DNA of 64,000 nucleotides from Paludibacter sp. (GTDB taxonomy: Bacteria > Bacteroidota > Bacteroidia > Bacteroidales > Paludibacteraceae). The position numbers and the translations under genes are program-made. Position 1 is the stretch's first letter, and each line of letters starts with the position of its first letter. The stretch spans positions 1 to 64,000 of the forward strand of contig JAMPAY010000012.1 of the NCBI GenBank assembly GCA_023666945.1, written 5' to 3'. The notes beneath the pieces were generated by a model that saw only the letters and a program-made list of their open reading frames with translations, was not told the origin of the DNA and searched no databases. Positions 60,682 to 64,000 of this stretch are shown in pieces.

Positions 60682-63102
60682 ATGAGATACGAATTGGAGG
60701 GATTGTCCGATAACGATGCAAAAGTGGAAACACAAGTAATTTCAATAGTCGATGGCAACGACGAACACAATCGGATTAAAATCAACGATGCAGATGTGTT
60801 AGGGGTATTACCCTTGCGCAATATGGTATTGTTTCCCGGTGTACTGCTGCCTGTCACTGTTGCCCGACCCAAATCACTGAAACTGGTAAAGGCTGCCTTT
60901 GAACAGGAAAAACCGATTGCCGTATGTTGCCAAAAAGATGCCGATGTACAAGAGCCGCAGAGCAACGACATCTATATGTTGGGAACTGCAGCACGCGTAT
61001 TGCGCACATTCGACCTTCCCGATGGTTCGCTTACCATCATACTGGAGGGCTTGGAACGAATCATGATCGATGAAATCGTAAGCCAACGACCCTACATGAA
61101 AGCACGCATCCTTACCGTCCCCGAAGTATTCCCAAAGCGCAACGATAAGCACTTTCTTGCACTTGTATCAAACATCAAAGACTTGGCTGTCTCTATCTTA
61201 AAACGAACCGACAATATGCCGCAAGAAGCAGGATTGGCACTGAAGAATATAGACAATCCTCCCTCTTTGGTCAATTACGTATGCGTCAATTTCAACATTC
61301 CTATCAACGACAAACAGGCACTCCTCCAACAAGAAAAGTTGGAAGACCGTGCTCTGCAATTGTTGGAATTTCTCAATAAGGAAATACAATTGCTCGAAAT
61401 CAAACAGTCCATACAAGAAAAAGCACGCGAAGACATCGATAAGCAACAACGAGAGTATTTCCTGCATCAGCAAATTCAAACAATACAAAAAGAATTGGGC
61501 GACACGGCTGAGCAGAACATTACCGATATGCGCGAACGTGCCAAAACCAAAAAGTGGAACGAAGATATTGCTAAACTATTTGACAATGAGTTGAAAAAGT
61601 TAGAACGCCTACCCACCCACTCACCCGAATACTCCACACAACAGAACTATTTGGAAACACTGTTGGACTTGCCATGGAACGAATACACCGAAGATAATTT
61701 CGATATACCACATGCGCAACAAGTGCTCGATAGCGACCACTACGGTATGGAGAAAGTGAAAGAACGCATACTGGAATACCTCTCGGTACTCAAAATGAAA
61801 GGCGACCTCAAATCACCCATTATCTGCCTCTATGGCCCTCCGGGAGTAGGTAAAACCTCACTCGGAAAATCCATAGCCCAATCACTCGGACGCAAATATG
61901 CACGCATATCATTAGGAGGCTTACACGATGAAGCGGAAATTCGCGGACACAGACGAACCTATATAGGGGCTATGCCCGGACGGATTATACAAAACATCCG
62001 AAAAGTCAAATCATCCAACCCGGTCTTCGTATTGGATGAAATCGACAAAATGGCTGCCGATTATCACGGAGACCCCACATCGGCACTCTTGGAAGTTCTT
62101 GACCCCGAGCAGAATACAACTTTCCACGACAATTTCCTGGATGCCGACTACGACCTCAGCAAAGTACTTTTTATTGCTACGGCCAACTCCTTATCCTCCA
62201 TTCCGCGTCCCTTGTTAGACCGCATGGAACTCATCGAGATGACGGGATATCTGCAAGAAGAAAAAGTGGAAATTGCAAAACGACATCTCATACCGAAAGA
62301 GCAGGAAGCACATGGAGTAAAACCATCGCAACTGCGTTTCTCAAAAGCCGTACTCAACAAGTTGATCGACGACTATACGCGCGAATCGGGCGTCCGAGAA
62401 CTCGACCGAAAAATTGCTGCCATTATGCGCAAAACGGCAAAGCGTATTGCTATGGAAGAACCCTACAATACAAGTCTTACTTTAGCCGATTTGCAAACCT
62501 ATTTGGGCAAACCGCGCTATTCACGCGACTTGTACGAAGACAACAAATACATAGGCGTTGTTACCGGATTGGCATGGACGCAGGTGGGAGGAGAAATTCT
62601 ATTTATAGAAACATCCTTGTCTACAAGCAAAAGCCCTACGCTCACCCTTACAGGTAATTTGGGCGATGTAATGAAAGAGTCGGCAACCATTGCCTTAGGA
62701 TATATCAAGGCACATGCCAAGCAGTTTGATATTCAGCAGGAGAAATTAGATACAATGGCTGTACATATCCACGTACCCGAAGGGGCTATTCCCAAAGATG
62801 GACCGTCGGCAGGTATTACTATGACTACTGCCTTGGTATCTGCTTTCACGGGGCGTCGCGTTCGCGAACGCTTGGCAATGACGGGAGAAATGACACTTCG
62901 CGGGAAAGTGCTGCCCGTCGGAGGAATTAAGGAGAAAATCTTAGCGGCAAAACGAGCAGGGATTACCGACATCATGCTTTGTGGCGACAACCGCAAAGAT
63001 ATAGAGGAAATACCGGAAATATATCTGAAAGGACTCACCTTTCACTATGTTAAAGACATCCAAGATGTAATCGCTTACGCCCTACTCCCCGTAGCAAAAT
63101 AG
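60682..63102 (+). CDS. lon: ATP-dependent Lon protease
   Basis: An 806-aa soluble AAA+ protease that degrades damaged and some regulatory proteins. The LON substrate-binding N-domain starts at [20 protein letters not shown] (about residue 42). A coiled middle region with [20 protein letters not shown] follows. Walker [21 protein letters not shown] lies at about 385 and Walker [11 protein letters not shown] at about 448. The C-terminal protease domain has the catalytic serine in [15 protein letters not shown] (about 706) and the lysine in [15 protein letters not shown] (about 749). Length matches Lon. A strong Shine-Dalgarno and palindrome precede it. Confidence 0.97.
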   Translation: MRYELEGLSDNDAKVETQVISIVDGNDEHNRIKINDADVLGVLPLRNMVLFPGVLLPVTVARPKSLKLVKAAFEQEKPIAVCCQKDADVQEPQSNDIYMLGTAARVLRTFDLPDGSLTIILEGLERIMIDEIVSQRPYMKARILTVPEVFPKRNDKHFLALVSNIKDLAVSILKRTDNMPQEAGLALKNIDNPPSLVNYVCVNFNIPINDKQALLQQEKLEDRALQLLEFLNKEIQLLEIKQSIQEKAREDIDKQQREYFLHQQIQTIQKELGDTAEQNITDMRERAKTKKWNEDIAKLFDNELKKLERLPTHSPEYSTQQNYLETLLDLPWNEYTEDNFDIPHAQQVLDSDHYGMEKVKERILEYLSVLKMKGDLKSPIICLYGPPGVGKTSLGKSIAQSLGRKYARISLGGLHDEAEIRGHRRTYIGAMPGRIIQNIRKVKSSNPVFVLDEIDKMAADYHGDPTSALLEVLDPEQNTTFHDNFLDADYDLSKVLFIATANSLSSIPRPLLDRMELIEMTGYLQEEKVEIAKRHLIPKEQEAHGVKPSQLRFSKAVLNKLIDDYTRESGVRELDRKIAAIMRKTAKRIAMEEPYNTSLTLADLQTYLGKPRYSRDLYEDNKYIGVVTGLAWTQVGGEILFIETSLSTSKSPTLTLTGNLGDVMKESATIALGYIKAHAKQFDIQQEKLDTMAVHIHVPEGAIPKDGPSAGITMTTALVSAFTGRRVRERLAMTGEMTLRGKVLPVGGIKEKILAAKRAGITDIMLCGDNRKDIEEIPEIYLKGLTFHYVKDIQDVIAYALLPVAK

Positions 63103-63150
63103 CAAAAAACAATCTCGTTTCCACTCCCATCCGACTACTGATATTTTACA

Positions 63151-63192
63151 AAATACCCCCAAAAGTTTTGTGTTGAACTTTTGGGGGTATTT
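63151..63192 (+). terminator. terminator of lon
   Basis: AAATACCCCCAAAAGTT (63151-63167) pairs perfectly with AACTTTTGGGGGTATTT (63176-63192). Confidence 0.88.
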
Positions 63193-63233
63193 CATTCCTA
63201 CAAATCCTGGAATGGAAATCCGATTATTTTGCT

Positions 63234-63241
63234 TACCTTTG
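63234..63241 (+). promoter_or_regulatory. promoter -7 box of the 106-aa protein gene
   Basis: TACCTTTG matches TAnnTTTG, 55 nt before the start codon. Confidence 0.65.
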
Positions 63242-63296
63242 CAAAGCATACCATATACTAACCCTTTTTACCAATCCACTATCTTCTCAAAGCATT

Positions 63297-63617
63297 ATGG
63301 CAATAATTAAACTATCCGCCCCCATTCAAGCCATACAGGGCAAACTCGGCAAAGATGGAAATATCTCTTTCCGAACGCGATATGGCAAACAACATACCTA
63401 TGTTATGCGTAAAGCCTATAGCAGACCGGCTTCACAGTCACAACAACATGCACGCAACTTGTTCATCGAAATGCGAAAGAAAGCCTTCGAAGAACTCAAC
63501 GACCCGCTACGTTCCAACTATTGGAAACGACTTTTCGCTGCACAAAACAAGTATGTACGATTAGATTGTTTCGTTACAGCACAACTCATCCAACAAGAAC
63601 AACAAAACAATAAGTAA
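63297..63617 (+). CDS. 106-aa protein of unknown function
   Basis: A basic, soluble protein without signal peptide or membrane span. The first 35 residues look beta-rich (IKLSAPIQAIQGKLGKDGNI, SFRTRYGKQHTYVMRKAY), followed by a longer helical part (QQHARNLFIEMRKKAFEELN, SNYWKRLFAAQNKY) and a Gln/Asn-rich tail. The many Lys/Arg/His residues would suit nucleic-acid binding, but no motif proves it. It has its own promoter, lies between lon and ppdK, and I do not recognise the family. Confidence 0.7.
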   Translation: MAIIKLSAPIQAIQGKLGKDGNISFRTRYGKQHTYVMRKAYSRPASQSQQHARNLFIEMRKKAFEELNDPLRSNYWKRLFAAQNKYVRLDCFVTAQLIQQEQQNNK

Positions 63618-63691
63618 ACCGCTATTACATAAAATTAACACCTCTACACCGAAAATGTAAACACCGTATTGCATAATCAAACAGAAAACAG

Positions 63692-63699
63692 TACCTTTG
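63692..63699 (+). promoter_or_regulatory. promoter -7 box of ppdK
   Basis: TACCTTTG matches TAnnTTTG, 55 nt before the ppdK start. Confidence 0.7.
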
Positions 63700-63754
63700 C
63701 ACTCTCTAAAAAAGAAATGCAAAAGAATTACTAATCTATAAAATCCACTTTACA

Positions 63755-64000
63755 ATGGACAACAAGAAAAGAGTTTACACTTTTGGTAACGGAGAAGCGG
63801 AAGGCAACGCCCAAATGAGAGAACTGTTGGGCGGTAAAGGTGCCAACTGCGCCGAAATGAACCTCATTGGAGTACCCGTACCTCCCGGATTCACCATTAC
63901 TACCGACGTTTGTACCGAGTACTACCAATTAGGACAAGAGAAAATCGTTGCACTCTTGCAAAACGAAGTCAATGCGGCTGTTAAGCACATCGAATCACTG
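63755..64000 (+). CDS. ppdK: pyruvate, phosphate dikinase (5' end only)
   Basis: The first 82 codons of a gene that runs out of the window. RVYTFGNGEAEGNAQMREL, LLGGKGANCAEMNLIGVPVP then PGFTITTDVCTEYYQ are the conserved start of the PEP-synthesising dikinase, with the GGKGA segment belonging to the ATP-grasp domain. The complete enzyme is near 900 residues and interconverts pyruvate, ATP and phosphate with PEP, AMP and pyrophosphate, a common route in anaerobic Bacteroidota. Start fixed by the promoter at 63692-63699. Confidence 0.92.
   Translation, partial: MDNKKRVYTFGNGEAEGNAQMRELLGGKGANCAEMNLIGVPVPPGFTITTDVCTEYYQLGQEKIVALLQNEVNAAVKHIESL

Overview
The window is chromosomal DNA of a Bacteroidales-type bacterium (phylum Bacteroidota). 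The evidence is the many TAnnTTTG -7 promoter boxes, the near absence of Shine-Dalgarno sequences, and family-specific genes: DUF4831/DUF4835 exported proteins, the Bacteroidota-type AMP nucleosidase, a tiny HU-linked AURKAIP1/COX24-like protein and a DUF4199 + glycosyltransferase pair. I cannot name the genus from sequence alone.

Layout. 1-5665 is a leftward-transcribed single-stranded DNA microvirus (Microviridae, Alpavirinae-like), apparently integrated: small ORF, HUH replication initiator, an overlapping small ORF, major capsid protein, DNA pilot protein, a 41-aa membrane peptide and a hairpin-rich non-coding region. A dif-like XerCD half-site lies at its right edge, directly beside the terminator of a host operon (winged-helix regulator plus membrane protein) that carries two palindromic operators. 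7-25.8 kb holds ordinary metabolism and repair: an AspT/YidE-type transporter, YccF, patatin, a four-gene leftward operon (nitroreductase lipoprotein, Nudix, M48-like peptidase, GNAT), mfd, tRNA-Ser(CGA), a SulP transporter, a RIC/hemerythrin-LuxR fusion regulator with tilS and aroE, DUF4831/DUF4835 proteins and two GNATs. 25.9-32.2 kb is a recN-rarA-hemW-PBP1A operon.

32.4-35.3 kb is the rplM-rpsI-rpsB-tsf translation cluster. 35.7-47.2 kb has a lipid-linked glycosyltransferase pair, metK with a strong candidate SAM-II-type riboswitch in its leader, AMP nucleosidase-holA, a Smr protein with a DUF4139 protein, an acyl-CoA synthetase, and mutY divergent from a TlpA-like lipoprotein with overlapping promoters. 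47.3-53.6 kb is HU, RNase G, lysS-gpsA-pgi.

53.7-60.7 kb is the accessory part: an exported protein behind a long structured leader RNA, a gene remnant, and an ArsR-controlled operon (ArsF-like, ArsG-like, two PF03773 permeases, a small disulfide redox protein) that looks like organoarsenical or related metalloid/redox resistance. A 1.2-kb gene-free stretch follows, holding 97-bp tandem repeats that contain a copied 38-bp piece of the RNase G gene, a 24-bp repeat and four 11-bp iterons. The window ends with lon, a small unknown protein and the start of ppdK.

Most genes are ordinary housekeeping. The points most worth a second look are the metK riboswitch, the rng-derived repeats, the structured leader at 54.6-54.8 kb, and the prophage with its unusual capsid-gene start and dif-like edge.
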